Below, one piece after another: positions 53,051 through 62,847 of a stretch of DNA of 64,000 bases. The notes beneath the pieces are model-generated. The model made no database searches and was not told the DNA's origin. It saw nothing but the letters and a program-made list of their open reading frames with translations. Position 1 is the first letter of the stretch; every line of letters starts with the position of its first letter. The position numbers and the translations under genes were made by a program. Origin of the DNA: Nocardioides marmorisolisilvae (GTDB lineage: Bacteria; Actinomycetota; Actinomycetes; Propionibacteriales; Nocardioidaceae); the NCBI RefSeq assembly GCF_031656915.1, contig NZ_CP134227.1, positions 3,348,001 to 3,412,000 on the forward strand, in the 5' to 3' direction.

Positions 53051-54051
53051 CGGTCCTCGGCAGCGTGCTCGTCGTGCCCGGGACGTGAGCCCCTCGAAGC
53101 GCCTCCCGCGCCACCGTGGCCGTTGCGCTCGGGCAGCCGCCACGCGGCGGCGTCGTTGTCGAACGCCGGGAGCCCACGGGTCTGCCGGATGTAGGCCCAC
53201 AGCAGCGGCCCGAGCAGCAGCATCGCGCCGCCGGCGATCGCGATCCAGGTGGGGGAGACACCGAGCATGTTCAGCCCGGTCAGGGTCAGCATGATCACGA
53301 TGCCGCGCCGGATCACCGACTGCGAGACCCAGCCGGCGATCCGCGCACCGAGGTAGGTGCCAGGCGTGCTGCCCACCACCAGTGGGATCAGCACCGCCCA
53401 CTGCACGCCGTCGACGATCACGTGGCTGATGGCCGCGGAGACGATCAGCGGCACCGCCTGGAGCAGGTCGGTGCCGACCAGCTTCACCGCGCTCAGCGTC
53501 GGGTAGAGCAGCAGCAGCGCCACCATGATCAGCGAGCCGGAGCCCACGGAGGTGACCCCGACGAGCAGGCCGCCGACGATGCCGACCAGCAGTGTCGGCA
53601 GCGGCTTCACCGCAGGGGTCTGGTCGGGCACCTCGTTGCCGCCGGTGACGTAGCGCAGCTGGATGTACATCCGGATCGAGTAGGTGACCGCGGTCAGCAG
53701 CAGCGCGCCGCCGATCGCCAGCTTGACGAAGTTCTCCTGCTCTTTGGTCGCGCCGATCGCCTTGACGATGAACGCGCCGGCGAAGGCGGTCGGCACCGAG
53801 CCGATCACCAGCCACATCACCAGCTTGGGGTTGGGCGAGCCACGCCGGAAGTGCACCGCGGCGCCCACCGGCTTGCTGATCGCCGAGGACACCAGGTCGT
53901 TGGTGACCGCGGCCATCGGGTTGATGCCGAGCACGATCAGCGCCGGCGTCATCAGCGCGCCGCCGCCCATCCCGGTCAGGCCGACCACGATGCCGATGCC
54001 GAAGCTCACGACCAGCACGCTCAGCGCGGCGGTGGTCAACAGATCATGCAT
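53047..54051 (-). CDS. TSUP (TauE/SafE) family membrane transporter
   Basis: A 334-residue permease with about eight helices. GLTGMGGGALMTPALI (about residue 25) and GVTSVGSGSLIMVALLL (about 170) are the two repeated TauE/SafE motifs. Members move sulfite, sulfoacetate, sulfate or other organosulfur anions. ATG 54051 overlaps the cysC stop by one base, so transport of a sulfur anion coupled to PAPS production is likely; direction and substrate are not known. The last 50 residues are a polar cytoplasmic tail. Confidence 0.88.
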   Translation of the reverse strand: MHDLLTTAALSVLVVSFGIGIVVGLTGMGGGALMTPALIVLGINPMAAVTNDLVSSAISKPVGAAVHFRRGSPNPKLVMWLVIGSVPTAFAGAFIVKAIGATKEQENFVKLAIGGALLLTAVTYSIRMYIQLRYVTGGNEVPDQTPAVKPLPTLLVGIVGGLLVGVTSVGSGSLIMVALLLLYPTLSAVKLVGTDLLQAVPLIVSAAISHVIVDGVQWAVLIPLVVGSTPGTYLGARIAGWVSQSVIRRGIVIMLTLTGLNMLGVSPTWIAIAGGAMLLLGPLLWAYIRQTRGLPAFDNDAAAWRLPERNGHGGAGGASRGSRPGHDEHAAEDR

Positions 54052-55241
54052 CAGGCGCTCCTGAATCGCTTGCCGAGCGGGTCGTCGTCGATGGTGAACG
54101 GCAGTGCCTTCACCACGTCGGTGAGCGCGTCGTCGATGCTGCGGCCGGTGGTGTCCACGACCACGGTCGCGTCCTCTGGAGTCTCGTAGGGGCTGGAGAT
54201 GCCGGTGAACTCCGGGATCTCGCCGGCGCGCGCCTTGGCGTAGAGCCCCTTGCGGTCGCGTCGCTCGCACTCCTCCAGCGGGGTGGCGACGTGCACCAGC
54301 ACGAACTCGCCGCCGGCGTCGGCCACCATCTGCCGTACCGCCTTGCGGGTCGCGTCGAACGGCGCGATCGGCGAGCAGATCGCGACCCCGCGATGCCGGG
54401 CGATCTCGGCCGCCACCCAGCCGATCCGACGGATGTTGGTCTCCCGGTCCTCCTTGGAGAAGGTCAGGCCGGCGCTGAGGTTGCGTCGTACGACGTCGCC
54501 GTCGAGGCTGGTGACCGTCCGGTGCCCGGCCTCGAGGAGCTGGTCGTGCAGCGCCCGGGCCAGGGTCGACTTGCCGCTGCCGGACAGCCCGGTGAAGAAC
54601 ACCACCACGCCCGGCTCAGTCGGCTGGTCCTGCTCGATCACCTCGGCGACCCGGGCCGGTCGGGCGCCCTTGCCGTGGACGTAGTCGGAGACCTCGTCGT
54701 CGCCGGCGTAGTTCGCGAGCACCGCGGCGCGCAGGTCGGGGTCGGTGTGCGCCAGGGGTACGGCGACCACGTCGGCCTGCTCGCGCAGCTCTGCCGCCGT
54801 GGCCAGGCACGCCCGGACCAGCCCGACCGGCGTCAGCCCGACCGGGGCACCGACCCCGCACAGCGCCACCAGCACCACCGGCCGGCCCTCGCGTCGGGCC
54901 TCCACGAGCATCAGGTCCTCGGTCGACGGCGCCCGGTCGACGGGCACGAACAGGGCGCCGGCGTACTGCTCGCGGACCTGCGCCGGGGTGAGGTGCAGCC
55001 GGCGGAACGGGCCGTAGGCAGGGTGGCTCAGCGCGCTCAGCGCACCGTCGGCCGCGCGGTGCGCCAGCGGCAGCCCCTCGGGGTCGACCAGCTCGACCTC
55101 TCCGGCCGGAGCGTCCAGGGCGACGACCCCGCCGGGCTCGTCGAAGCGGTCCCGCGGCGCCAGGGCGCCCGCGAGCAGCAGCTCGAGGTCGTCCAGCTCT
55201 CGGGGCGTGGGGCAGTGTTGCGGCACAGGCACGGGCGACAT
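54051..55241 (-). CDS. cysC: Adenylylsulfate kinase with degenerate ATP-sulfurylase-like N-terminal domain
   Basis: A 396-residue protein from ATG 55241. Residues about 205-396 are a complete APS kinase: FFTGLSGSGKSTLARALHDQL (P-loop 218-226), DGDVVRRNLSAGLTFSKEDR, ICSPIAPFDATRKAVRQM and GLYAKARAGEIPEFTGISSPYE. It phosphorylates APS to PAPS, the donor for sulfotransferases. Residues 1-200 look like the PUA-like and catalytic parts of ATP sulfurylase (ELVDPEGLPLAHRA, LMLVEARREGRPVVLVALCG), but I see no QLRNP or HxGH motif, so this part is probably not catalytic. Confidence 0.9.
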   Translation of the reverse strand: MSPVPVPQHCPTPRELDDLELLLAGALAPRDRFDEPGGVVALDAPAGEVELVDPEGLPLAHRAADGALSALSHPAYGPFRRLHLTPAQVREQYAGALFVPVDRAPSTEDLMLVEARREGRPVVLVALCGVGAPVGLTPVGLVRACLATAAELREQADVVAVPLAHTDPDLRAAVLANYAGDDEVSDYVHGKGARPARVAEVIEQDQPTEPGVVVFFTGLSGSGKSTLARALHDQLLEAGHRTVTSLDGDVVRRNLSAGLTFSKEDRETNIRRIGWVAAEIARHRGVAICSPIAPFDATRKAVRQMVADAGGEFVLVHVATPLEECERRDRKGLYAKARAGEIPEFTGISSPYETPEDATVVVDTTGRSIDDALTDVVKALPFTIDDDPLGKRFRSA

Positions 55242-55355
55242 CCTCCCAGACGCCCGCAGCCGCCGCGCTGGTAACGCGAGGTGAGCGGGACGTGCCTCGG
55301 ATCGCGCCGCTCTGGGGCGACAACCCCGCGGCGCATCGGTCGCCGCGACCGCCAC

Positions 55356-55361
55356 TACGCT
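55356..55361 (+). promoter_or_regulatory. Leaderless-type -10 box (TACGCT) for the asparaginase gene
   Basis: TACGCT lies 7 nt before the ATG at 55369 in the 127-nt divergent gap with cysC. No ribosome site is seen. Confidence 0.55.
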
Positions 55362-55368
55362 CGGCTCC

Positions 55369-56334
55369 ATGGGTCAGCCTGTCGTCGTCGCCGAGATCGT
55401 CCGCTCCGGTTTCACCGAAGGGCACCACTACGGGTCGATGGTGGCGCTCGGCCCGGACGGCAGCACGGCGTACGCCGTCGGCGAGGTGGGCGCGCAGATC
55501 CTGCCGCGCTCGTGCAACAAGCCGATCCAGGCGCTCGGCATGCTGTACGCCGGCTTGGCGCTCGAGCCGCAGCTGCTGGCGCTGGCCTGTGCGTCGCATT
55601 CGGGCGAGCCCTTCCACATCGAGGGGGTACGCCGGATCCTCGCCGGCGCCGGCCTGACCGAGGACGCCCTGCAGACCCCGCGGGACTATCCGCTCGACGA
55701 CGACGCCCGCGACGCCGTGATCCGCGCGGGCGACGGCCGGCAGTCGGTGCTGATGAACTGCTCGGGCAAGCACGCCGCCATGCTGGCGACCTGCGTCGCG
55801 AACGGCTGGCCCACCGAGACCTACCTCGACCCCGACCACCCGCTGCAGCAGCAGATCGCGCGCACCTTCGCCGAGCTCACCGGCGAGCCGGTCGGCACCG
55901 TGGCGGTCGACGGCTGCGGGGCGCCGTTGCTGTCCACCTCGCTGACCGGGCTGGCCCGGGCGTTCGCCCGCCTGGCCACCGCCACCGACGGGCCCGAGCG
56001 GCTGATCGCCGAGGCGATCCGGGCGCACCCGGAGTACGTCTCCGGCAGCACCCGCGACGAGCTCGCCCTGCTGCGCGCGATCCCCGGCGCGATCGGCAAG
56101 GCGGGCGCGGAGTCCTGCTACGTCGTCGCGCTGCCCGACGGTCGCGCGCTCGCGCTGAAGACCGACGACGGCGCGCCCCGGGCCCGGCCGGTGGTGATGG
56201 CCGGGCTGCTGCGGCGCCTGGGCTGGGACGAGGACGAGGGCGTCGACACCGCCGCCGTACGACGGACCGGCGAGGCGCCGCTGCTCGGCGGCGGGCGCCA
56301 GGTGGGCGAGATCCGCCCGGTCGTGACCGGTTGA
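55369..56334 (+). CDS. Asparaginase II-family (Rhizobium-type) L-asparaginase
   Basis: A 321-residue protein of the asparaginase II family. LPRSCNKPIQALGML, LACASHSGEPFHIEGV, LMNCSGKHAAMLATC and VDGCGAPLLSTSLTGLARA are characteristic, and GKAGAESCYVVAL follows. It would hydrolyse L-asparagine to aspartate and ammonia in the cytoplasm. It shows no functional link to the surrounding genes. Confidence 0.88.
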   Translation: MGQPVVVAEIVRSGFTEGHHYGSMVALGPDGSTAYAVGEVGAQILPRSCNKPIQALGMLYAGLALEPQLLALACASHSGEPFHIEGVRRILAGAGLTEDALQTPRDYPLDDDARDAVIRAGDGRQSVLMNCSGKHAAMLATCVANGWPTETYLDPDHPLQQQIARTFAELTGEPVGTVAVDGCGAPLLSTSLTGLARAFARLATATDGPERLIAEAIRAHPEYVSGSTRDELALLRAIPGAIGKAGAESCYVVALPDGRALALKTDDGAPRARPVVMAGLLRRLGWDEDEGVDTAAVRRTGEAPLLGGGRQVGEIRPVVTG

Positions 56335-56422
56335 TGCATGCAACGGCTAGCAGTCGTTGAGCCTTGAACAACCCAGAGAACCAAGGGGTCTGTGACTCGA
56401 CTCACCCGGCCACGATTTGATG

Positions 56423-56440
56423 TGCTAACAATTGTTAGCA
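56423..56440. promoter_or_regulatory. 18-bp perfect palindrome, probable operator of the XRE-hbhA operon
   Basis: TGCTAACAATTGTTAGCA is a perfect dyad, AT-rich in a GC-rich setting. It ends 11 nt before the GTG of the XRE regulator, exactly where a repressor could block the promoter or start. Binding by the regulator it precedes is inferred. Confidence 0.65.
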
Positions 56441-56451
56441 ACACTGGCCTC

Positions 56452-56877
56452 GTGGCCAAGTCCAAGTTCGGCAAGACCGTCGACTCGCTGGGGGAGTACC
56501 TCCATGACCAGCGGGTCGCCGCGCAGCTGTCCCTGCGTCAGCTCGCGGAGCAGACCGGGGTGTCGAACCCCTACCTGAGCCAGATCGAGCGCGGCCTGCG
56601 CCGCCCGTCGGCCGAGGTGCTGCAACAGATCGCCAAGGCGCTTCGGATCTCCGCCGAGCAGCTCTATGTGCAGGCCGGCATCCTCAACGCCGAGGACGAG
56701 CACGTCCGGTCCGTCGAGCTCGCGATCCTCGGCGACCCGGTGCTGACCGAGCGGCAGAAGCAGTCCCTGTTGGACGTCTACCAGTCCTTCAGGATCACGG
56801 CTGTCGCGGCCACGCTGCCCACCCCAGACTCCGAGCCCGTTGCTGACGGCTCCGAGACCGACACACAAGGAGATTGA
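56452..56877 (+). CDS. XRE-family transcriptional regulator (Rv0474 type)
   Basis: A 141-residue regulator from GTG 56452; an ATG-like opening at 56392 would translate through the palindrome. The N-terminal helix-turn-helix is LSLRQLAEQTGVSNPYLSQIERGLRRPSAEVLQQIAKAL (positions about 23-61 in this numbering), followed by a helical C-terminus. The order regulator - HbhA-like - DUF2516 matches Rv0474-Rv0475-Rv0476 of Mycobacterium tuberculosis. It probably represses its own operon through the adjacent palindrome. Confidence 0.88.
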   Translation: MAKSKFGKTVDSLGEYLHDQRVAAQLSLRQLAEQTGVSNPYLSQIERGLRRPSAEVLQQIAKALRISAEQLYVQAGILNAEDEHVRSVELAILGDPVLTERQKQSLLDVYQSFRITAVAATLPTPDSEPVADGSETDTQGD

Positions 56878-56879
56878 GA

Positions 56880-57485
56880 ATGGCCAAGACCCAGTTCAAC
56901 GTTGAGCAGATCAAGACCGAGGCCGTGAAGCCGTTCTTCGCGGTCGCCGGTGCCACCGAGCTCGCCGTCGACGTGGCGCGTGGCTACGCGACCGAGGCGC
57001 AGAAGACCTACCAGAAGCGCGTCGACGCCGTGCAGGCCCGCGTGTCCAAGGTCGAGTACCGCGACGCCAAGGCGCTCCAGGGCCAGGCCCGCGAGGTCGT
57101 CACCGCCCGCGTCGAGGAGCTCTCCAAGGAGGCCCGCGAGGCGCAGGCCCGCTTCGAGGCCCGCATCGCCGAGCTGCGCGACGAGGCCAAGGGCTTCCCG
57201 GCCCGCGTGCAGGCCCAGGTCGACGAGGCCGTCGCCGACCTGACCGAGACCTACGCCGACCTGGCCAAGCGGGGCGAGAAGTTCGTCGCCGCGCTGCGCA
57301 AGGACGGCGTCAAGGCCCTCACCGCGGTGAAGAAGGCGCCGTCGCGCTCCACCACCGTGCGCCGCGAGAAGGCCGTCTCGGCCGCCAAGAGCGCGCCGGC
57401 GAAGAAGGCCACCGCCAAGAAGGCTCCCGCCAAGAAGGCCCCGGCGAAGAGCACCGCGAAGAAGGCTGCTCCCAAGAGCGCCTGA
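56880..57485 (+). CDS. hbhA: Heparin-binding hemagglutinin-like (HbhA-family) protein
   Basis: A 201-residue protein, mostly coiled coil (about residues 30-130, rich in Ala, Glu, Arg), with a Lys/Ala/Pro tail (KKATAKKAPAKKAPAKSTAKKAA). This is the layout of mycobacterial HbhA, whose Lys tail binds sulfated glycans such as heparin. AAGGAG lies 7 nt before the ATG, and the gene is 2 nt after the regulator. In a non-pathogen it may bind an endogenous anionic polymer or the nucleoid; the tail also resembles histone H1-like proteins. Confidence 0.82.
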   Translation: MAKTQFNVEQIKTEAVKPFFAVAGATELAVDVARGYATEAQKTYQKRVDAVQARVSKVEYRDAKALQGQAREVVTARVEELSKEAREAQARFEARIAELRDEAKGFPARVQAQVDEAVADLTETYADLAKRGEKFVAALRKDGVKALTAVKKAPSRSTTVRREKAVSAAKSAPAKKATAKKAPAKKAPAKSTAKKAAPKSA

Positions 57486-57493
57486 CCTCGCCT

Positions 57494-57534
57494 CGACGAG
57501 GGCCTCGGGGACAGCTCCCCGGGGCCCTTCGTCG
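57494..57534 (+). terminator. Strong hairpin terminator after hbhA
   Basis: The arms 57494-57511 and 57516-57534 form an 18-bp stem with one G-U type pair and one bulged T, closed by the loop CAGC. It starts 9 nt after the stop codon. Confidence 0.75.
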
Positions 57535-57569
57535 TCCTCGGAGCGGCCCCAAACCGGGCGCCGAGCGGT

Positions 57570-57575
57570 TAGCCT
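57570..57575 (+). promoter_or_regulatory. Leaderless-type -10 box (TAGCCT) for the DUF2516 gene
   Basis: TAGCCT lies 6 nt before the GTG at 57582, downstream of the hbhA terminator, so DUF2516 and the sugar transferase likely have their own promoter. Confidence 0.55.
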
Positions 57576-57581
57576 AGGCCC

Positions 57582-57866
57582 GTGGCCGTCTTCGACTTCG
57601 AGTACTACACCGAGCTGGTGCTCTTCGTGCTGATGGCTGCCCTGGAGGTCTTCGCGTTCGTCGACGCGGTGCTGCGTCCTGCGGCCGGCTTCACGGCGGC
57701 CGGCAAGCTCAGCAAGCCGGCCTGGCTGCTGATCCTCGCTCTGGCGATGGTCACCTGCGTGGCCTTCCAGTCGCCGATGAGCATCCTCGGGCTGCTCGGC
57801 ATCGTTGCCGCCGGGGTCTATCTGGCCGACGTCCGCCCGGCGGTCGCGGCGATCACCCGACGGTGA
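57582..57866 (+). CDS. DUF2516 small membrane protein
   Basis: A 94-residue protein with three hydrophobic helices (LVLFVLMAALEVFAFVDAVL; KPAWLLILALAMVTCVAFQ; ILGLLGIVAAGVYLADVRP) and the short ending of DUF2516. It is the homolog of Rv0476, always near HbhA. The function is unknown. The stop overlaps the next start as GTGA (57863), so it is translationally coupled to the sugar transferase. Confidence 0.85.
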   Translation: MAVFDFEYYTELVLFVLMAALEVFAFVDAVLRPAAGFTAAGKLSKPAWLLILALAMVTCVAFQSPMSILGLLGIVAAGVYLADVRPAVAAITRR

Positions 57867-59335
57867 CCGCGTCGCGGCAGGTGGACGCGGTGGCGATCGA
57901 TGCGCCACCGATCACGAGCGGGCGCACCCACCTGCAGCGACGGCTCGACCAGGCGGTGACGCTGGTCTTCCTGGTCGACATCGTCGCCCTGGTTGCTGCC
58001 TCCCTGCTCGCCTGGCAGCTGCGCGCAGGCATCGACTCGCGCTGGAGCACCCCGTTCACCACCGGCCACCTCCAGCCGAGCGCTGGACCGTGGCTGGTCG
58101 CCCTGTGGGCACTGGTGCTGCTCGCCGGCGGCGCCTACGACCCTCGAGAGTTCGGCGCCAAGCTCGAGGAGTTCCGCTCCATCGTGCTCTGCTCGGTGAT
58201 CACCTTGGGACTGGTCGGCTTCATCGGCTTCCTCTCCCAGAGCCGGATGTCCCGCGGCTACGTGCTGCTGCTGTTCGCCATCGGGATCCCGCTGCTGCTG
58301 GTGGTCCGGTACGCCGACCGCAAGGTGATCCACGCCCTGCGCCAGCGCGGCCGGCTGATCCACCGGGTCATCGCGGTCGGCCACCCCGGGTCGGTCGCCG
58401 AGCTCGACGCGGTGCTCCGCCGCGAGCCCTGGACCGGCTACCGCGTCGTCGGGATGTGCGCGCCCGTCGGCGTCGACACCGGCGCGCTGACCCTGCTCGG
58501 CACTGTCGACGAGCTGCCGCGGATCGCGGTGGAGACCGAGGCGGACACGGTGCTGGTCGCCGGCGGGTCCTACTCGTCGGCCTCCGAGCTGCGGCGGCTC
58601 GGCTGGGCGCTCGAGGGGCTCGACCTGGACATGCTGGTGGTGCCGTCGCTGACCGACGTGGCCGGCCCGCGGGTGCACTTCTCCCACGTCGCCGGGCTGC
58701 CGCTGGTGCACGTCCAGGAGCCCCAGATCGACGAGGCGATGGGCCTGGTCAAGCGCACCTTCGACCTGGTGATCTCCGCCGGCCTGCTCGTCGTACTCGC
58801 CCTGCCGATGCTGGTGGTCGCGCTGGTGATCAAGGCCCAGGACGGCGGCCCGGTCTTCTATCGGCAGCATCGGGTCGGCGGCCAGCAGCGCGACTTCGGG
58901 ATGTTCAAGTTCCGCTCGATGGTGGTCGGCGCCGACCGCGTCCGCACCGAGCTCGACCACGCCAACGAGACCGACGGGCTGCTGTTCAAGATCCGTGAGG
59001 ACCCGCGGGTGACCAGATTCGGCCGGTTCATCCGGAAGTACTCCATCGACGAGATCCCGCAGTTGTTCAACGTGATCCGCGGCGAGATGAGCCTGGTCGG
59101 GCCGCGGCCGCCGCTGCCCGAGGAGGTCGCGCAGTATGACGGCGACGTGCATCGTCGGCTGCTGGTCCGTCCCGGGATGACCGGCCTGTGGCAGGTCTCC
59201 GGCCGCTCGGACCTGTCCTGGGAGGAGTCGGTCCGCCTCGACCTCTACTACGTCGACAACTGGTCGCTGACCTCCGATCTGGTGATCCTGCTGAAGACCG
59301 CCCGCGCCGTACTGCTGTCCTCCGGCGCCTACTAG
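57863..59335 (+). CDS. Polyprenyl-phosphate glycosylphosphotransferase (initiating sugar transferase), copy 2
   Basis: A 490-residue WbaP-type enzyme with N-terminal helices (about 30-130), a middle Rossmann-like domain (VIAVGHPGSVAELDAVL) and the C-terminal transferase domain: FYRQHRVGGQQRDFGMFKFRSM, PRVTRFGRFIRKYSIDEIPQ, EMSLVGPRPPLPEE and RPGMTGLWQVSGRSDLSW. It is a clear paralog of the enzyme at 35944 and is full length. Which sugar it loads on undecaprenyl phosphate is not known. Two such enzymes imply two polymers or two initiating sugars. Confidence 0.92.
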   Translation: MTASRQVDAVAIDAPPITSGRTHLQRRLDQAVTLVFLVDIVALVAASLLAWQLRAGIDSRWSTPFTTGHLQPSAGPWLVALWALVLLAGGAYDPREFGAKLEEFRSIVLCSVITLGLVGFIGFLSQSRMSRGYVLLLFAIGIPLLLVVRYADRKVIHALRQRGRLIHRVIAVGHPGSVAELDAVLRREPWTGYRVVGMCAPVGVDTGALTLLGTVDELPRIAVETEADTVLVAGGSYSSASELRRLGWALEGLDLDMLVVPSLTDVAGPRVHFSHVAGLPLVHVQEPQIDEAMGLVKRTFDLVISAGLLVVLALPMLVVALVIKAQDGGPVFYRQHRVGGQQRDFGMFKFRSMVVGADRVRTELDHANETDGLLFKIREDPRVTRFGRFIRKYSIDEIPQLFNVIRGEMSLVGPRPPLPEEVAQYDGDVHRRLLVRPGMTGLWQVSGRSDLSWEESVRLDLYYVDNWSLTSDLVILLKTARAVLLSSGAY

Positions 59336-59395
59336 CACCGAGCCGCGGCCCTGCCTGGGCCCTGTGGACATCCGCTGCGGGCCGGCCGCGATGGG

Positions 59396-59401
59396 TAGGC
59401 A
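59396..59401 (+). promoter_or_regulatory. Leaderless-type -10 box (TAGGCA) for the third DUF559 gene
   Basis: TAGGCA lies 6 nt before the ATG at 59408. The last base departs from the TANNNT pattern, so this is weaker than the others. Confidence 0.35.
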
Positions 59402-59407
59402 GCCGGG

Positions 59408-60283
59408 ATGGAGATCGACGAGTGCCTCTCGTGGCACGGCGGGTTCATGTCCTACCGCCTCCTGGTCGCCGAGTTCGGCCGTGGCGATGTGCGAGCCGCG
59501 CTGCGGCAGGGCCGGATCGTGCGGGTGGGCCGGGGCAGCTACGGCCTGCCCGGAGGCCCCGAGGCCCGCGCCGCGGCGCGCCGCCTCGCCGGCGTCCTCT
59601 CCCACACCAGCGCCGCGATCGAGCACGGATGGCCGGTCAAGGTGCTGCCCCGGCAGCCGCATGTGACCGTTCCCCGACACCGCACCGTCGCGGCCGGGAG
59701 GCGCCGGCAGGTCACGGTGCACTACGCAGACGTCCGGACCGACGGCCTGGTCACCACCCCGGCGCAGACGGTGGTGGACTGCGCCCGGGCACTGCCCTTC
59801 GATGAGGCGCTGTGCATCGCAGACTCCGCCCTGCGCTCGGGCATGGTCACCGCAGCGGAGCTCGAGGCCGCTGCTCTCGCGGCGCCGCGGACCGGCCGGA
59901 GCCGCGCGATCCGAGTCGTGACGGCCGCGGACGCACGAGCCGCCAATCCGTTCGAGTCGGTGATCCGCGCCATCTCACTGGAGTTCCCGCAGCTCAACTT
60001 GGAGCCGCAGGTGCAGATCGCCGGGCTGGGCCGCCCCGACCTCCACGATCGCCGGCTCGGCCTCGTCGTGGAGTGCGACTCGTTCCGATTCCACGCCTCG
60101 CGGGCGGCCCTGGTGCACGACATCGAGCGCTACAACGAGTGCGCGCAACGCTCGCTCTCGCTGCTCCGGTTCGCCTGGGAGCACTCGATGCTGCGCCAGG
60201 ACTACGTCCGCGAGCAGTTCAGCACCTGGCTGGTTGCGCACGGGCTGTCAGTTCAGCGGCCCGTGCGACCGACGCCCGCGTGA
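59408..60283 (+). CDS. DUF559-type endonuclease-like protein
   Basis: A 291-residue protein. The N-terminus (LLVAEFGRGDVRAALRQGRIVRVGRGSYGLPG) is AbiEi-like, and the C-terminus (DRRLGLVVECDSFRFHASRAALVHDIERYNEC ... LLRFAWEHSM) is DUF559 with the acidic and His residues of the Vsr fold. It is the third member of this family here. Unlike the other two it is not flanked by direct repeats. Its function is unknown and no partner gene is adjacent. Confidence 0.72.
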   Translation: MEIDECLSWHGGFMSYRLLVAEFGRGDVRAALRQGRIVRVGRGSYGLPGGPEARAAARRLAGVLSHTSAAIEHGWPVKVLPRQPHVTVPRHRTVAAGRRRQVTVHYADVRTDGLVTTPAQTVVDCARALPFDEALCIADSALRSGMVTAAELEAAALAAPRTGRSRAIRVVTAADARAANPFESVIRAISLEFPQLNLEPQVQIAGLGRPDLHDRRLGLVVECDSFRFHASRAALVHDIERYNECAQRSLSLLRFAWEHSMLRQDYVREQFSTWLVAHGLSVQRPVRPTPA

Positions 60284-60324
60284 GAGGACTGCGATCGGCC
60301 GGGTCGTGCGCGAACTGACAGCCC
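60242..60324. repeat. 13-bp inverted repeat at the junction of the DUF559 and typA genes
   Basis: GGGCTGTCAGTTC (60242-60254, in the last codons of the DUF559 gene) and GAACTGACAGCCC (60312-60324, before the typA stop) are perfect inverse copies, with 57 nt between. It may act as a two-way terminator. Confidence 0.6.
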
Positions 60325-60333
60325 TTGTGCCGC

Positions 60334-62226
<1,893 letters not shown>

Positions 62227-62309
62227 AGAATGCTTTCAAGGGTGAGGGCAGGTCTGAGCCGCCGTAGGGAGGGTGGGGGTTGTTGCGTCGAGGACGCAGC
62301 ACCCGAGTC

Positions 62310-62315
62310 TATCGT
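62310..62315 (+). promoter_or_regulatory. Leaderless-type -10 box (TATCGT) for the phosphatase gene
   Basis: TATCGT lies 7 nt before the GTG at 62323 in the divergent gap with typA. It supports GTG 62323 over the earlier in-frame opening at 62230. Confidence 0.55.
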
Positions 62316-62322
62316 GGATGAC

Positions 62323-62847
62323 GTGACCAGGTTCCGCGTGCTCTTCGTCTGCATCGGGAACGTGTGCCGTTCGCCGTTGGGCGAGCGACTGATGCAGCTG
62401 CGGCTGCCGGCCGAGGGCTTCGAGGTCGCCAGCGCCGGCGTGAACGCCCTCGAGGGCGCCCCGATGTCCCCGGAGTCCGCCGCCGAGCTGGCAGCCCGGG
62501 GCGGCCGGGCCGACGGGTTCGTGGCGCGGCGGCTCACCGAGCAGATGCTGCGCGATGCCGACCTGGTGCTGACCGCCACGCTCGAGATCCGGTCGCGGGT
62601 CCTCAGCGAGGTGCCCTCGGCGCTGCGCCGGACCTTCACCGTGCGCGAGTTCGCCGCCCTGCTCGAGGAGGTCGACGACCCCGACCTCAACGGGCTGGTC
62701 GCCGCGGCCGCAGCAGCCCGCTCGCGGGCCCGGCTGGAGGACTACGACGTCCCCGACCCCTGGCAGCGCGGGCTCGAGCTGCACGCCCGGGCGGCCACCC
62801 TGATGGACGAGGCCGTCAGCCGGATCGCCAAGGGACTGAGCCGGTGA
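62323..62847 (+). CDS. Low-molecular-weight protein tyrosine phosphatase (Wzb-like)
   Basis: A 174-residue LMW-PTP. VLFVCIGNVCRSPLGERL is the CX5R phosphate loop at the N-terminus and DVPDPWQRG near the end holds the general-acid Asp. The natural substrate of Wzb-type enzymes is the tyrosine tail of Wzc-type kinases, and three such kinases are encoded in this window. It is not linked to them by operon. The stop overlaps the amidase start as GTGA (62844). Confidence 0.88.
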   Translation: MTRFRVLFVCIGNVCRSPLGERLMQLRLPAEGFEVASAGVNALEGAPMSPESAAELAARGGRADGFVARRLTEQMLRDADLVLTATLEIRSRVLSEVPSALRRTFTVREFAALLEEVDDPDLNGLVAAAAAARSRARLEDYDVPDPWQRGLELHARAATLMDEAVSRIAKGLSR

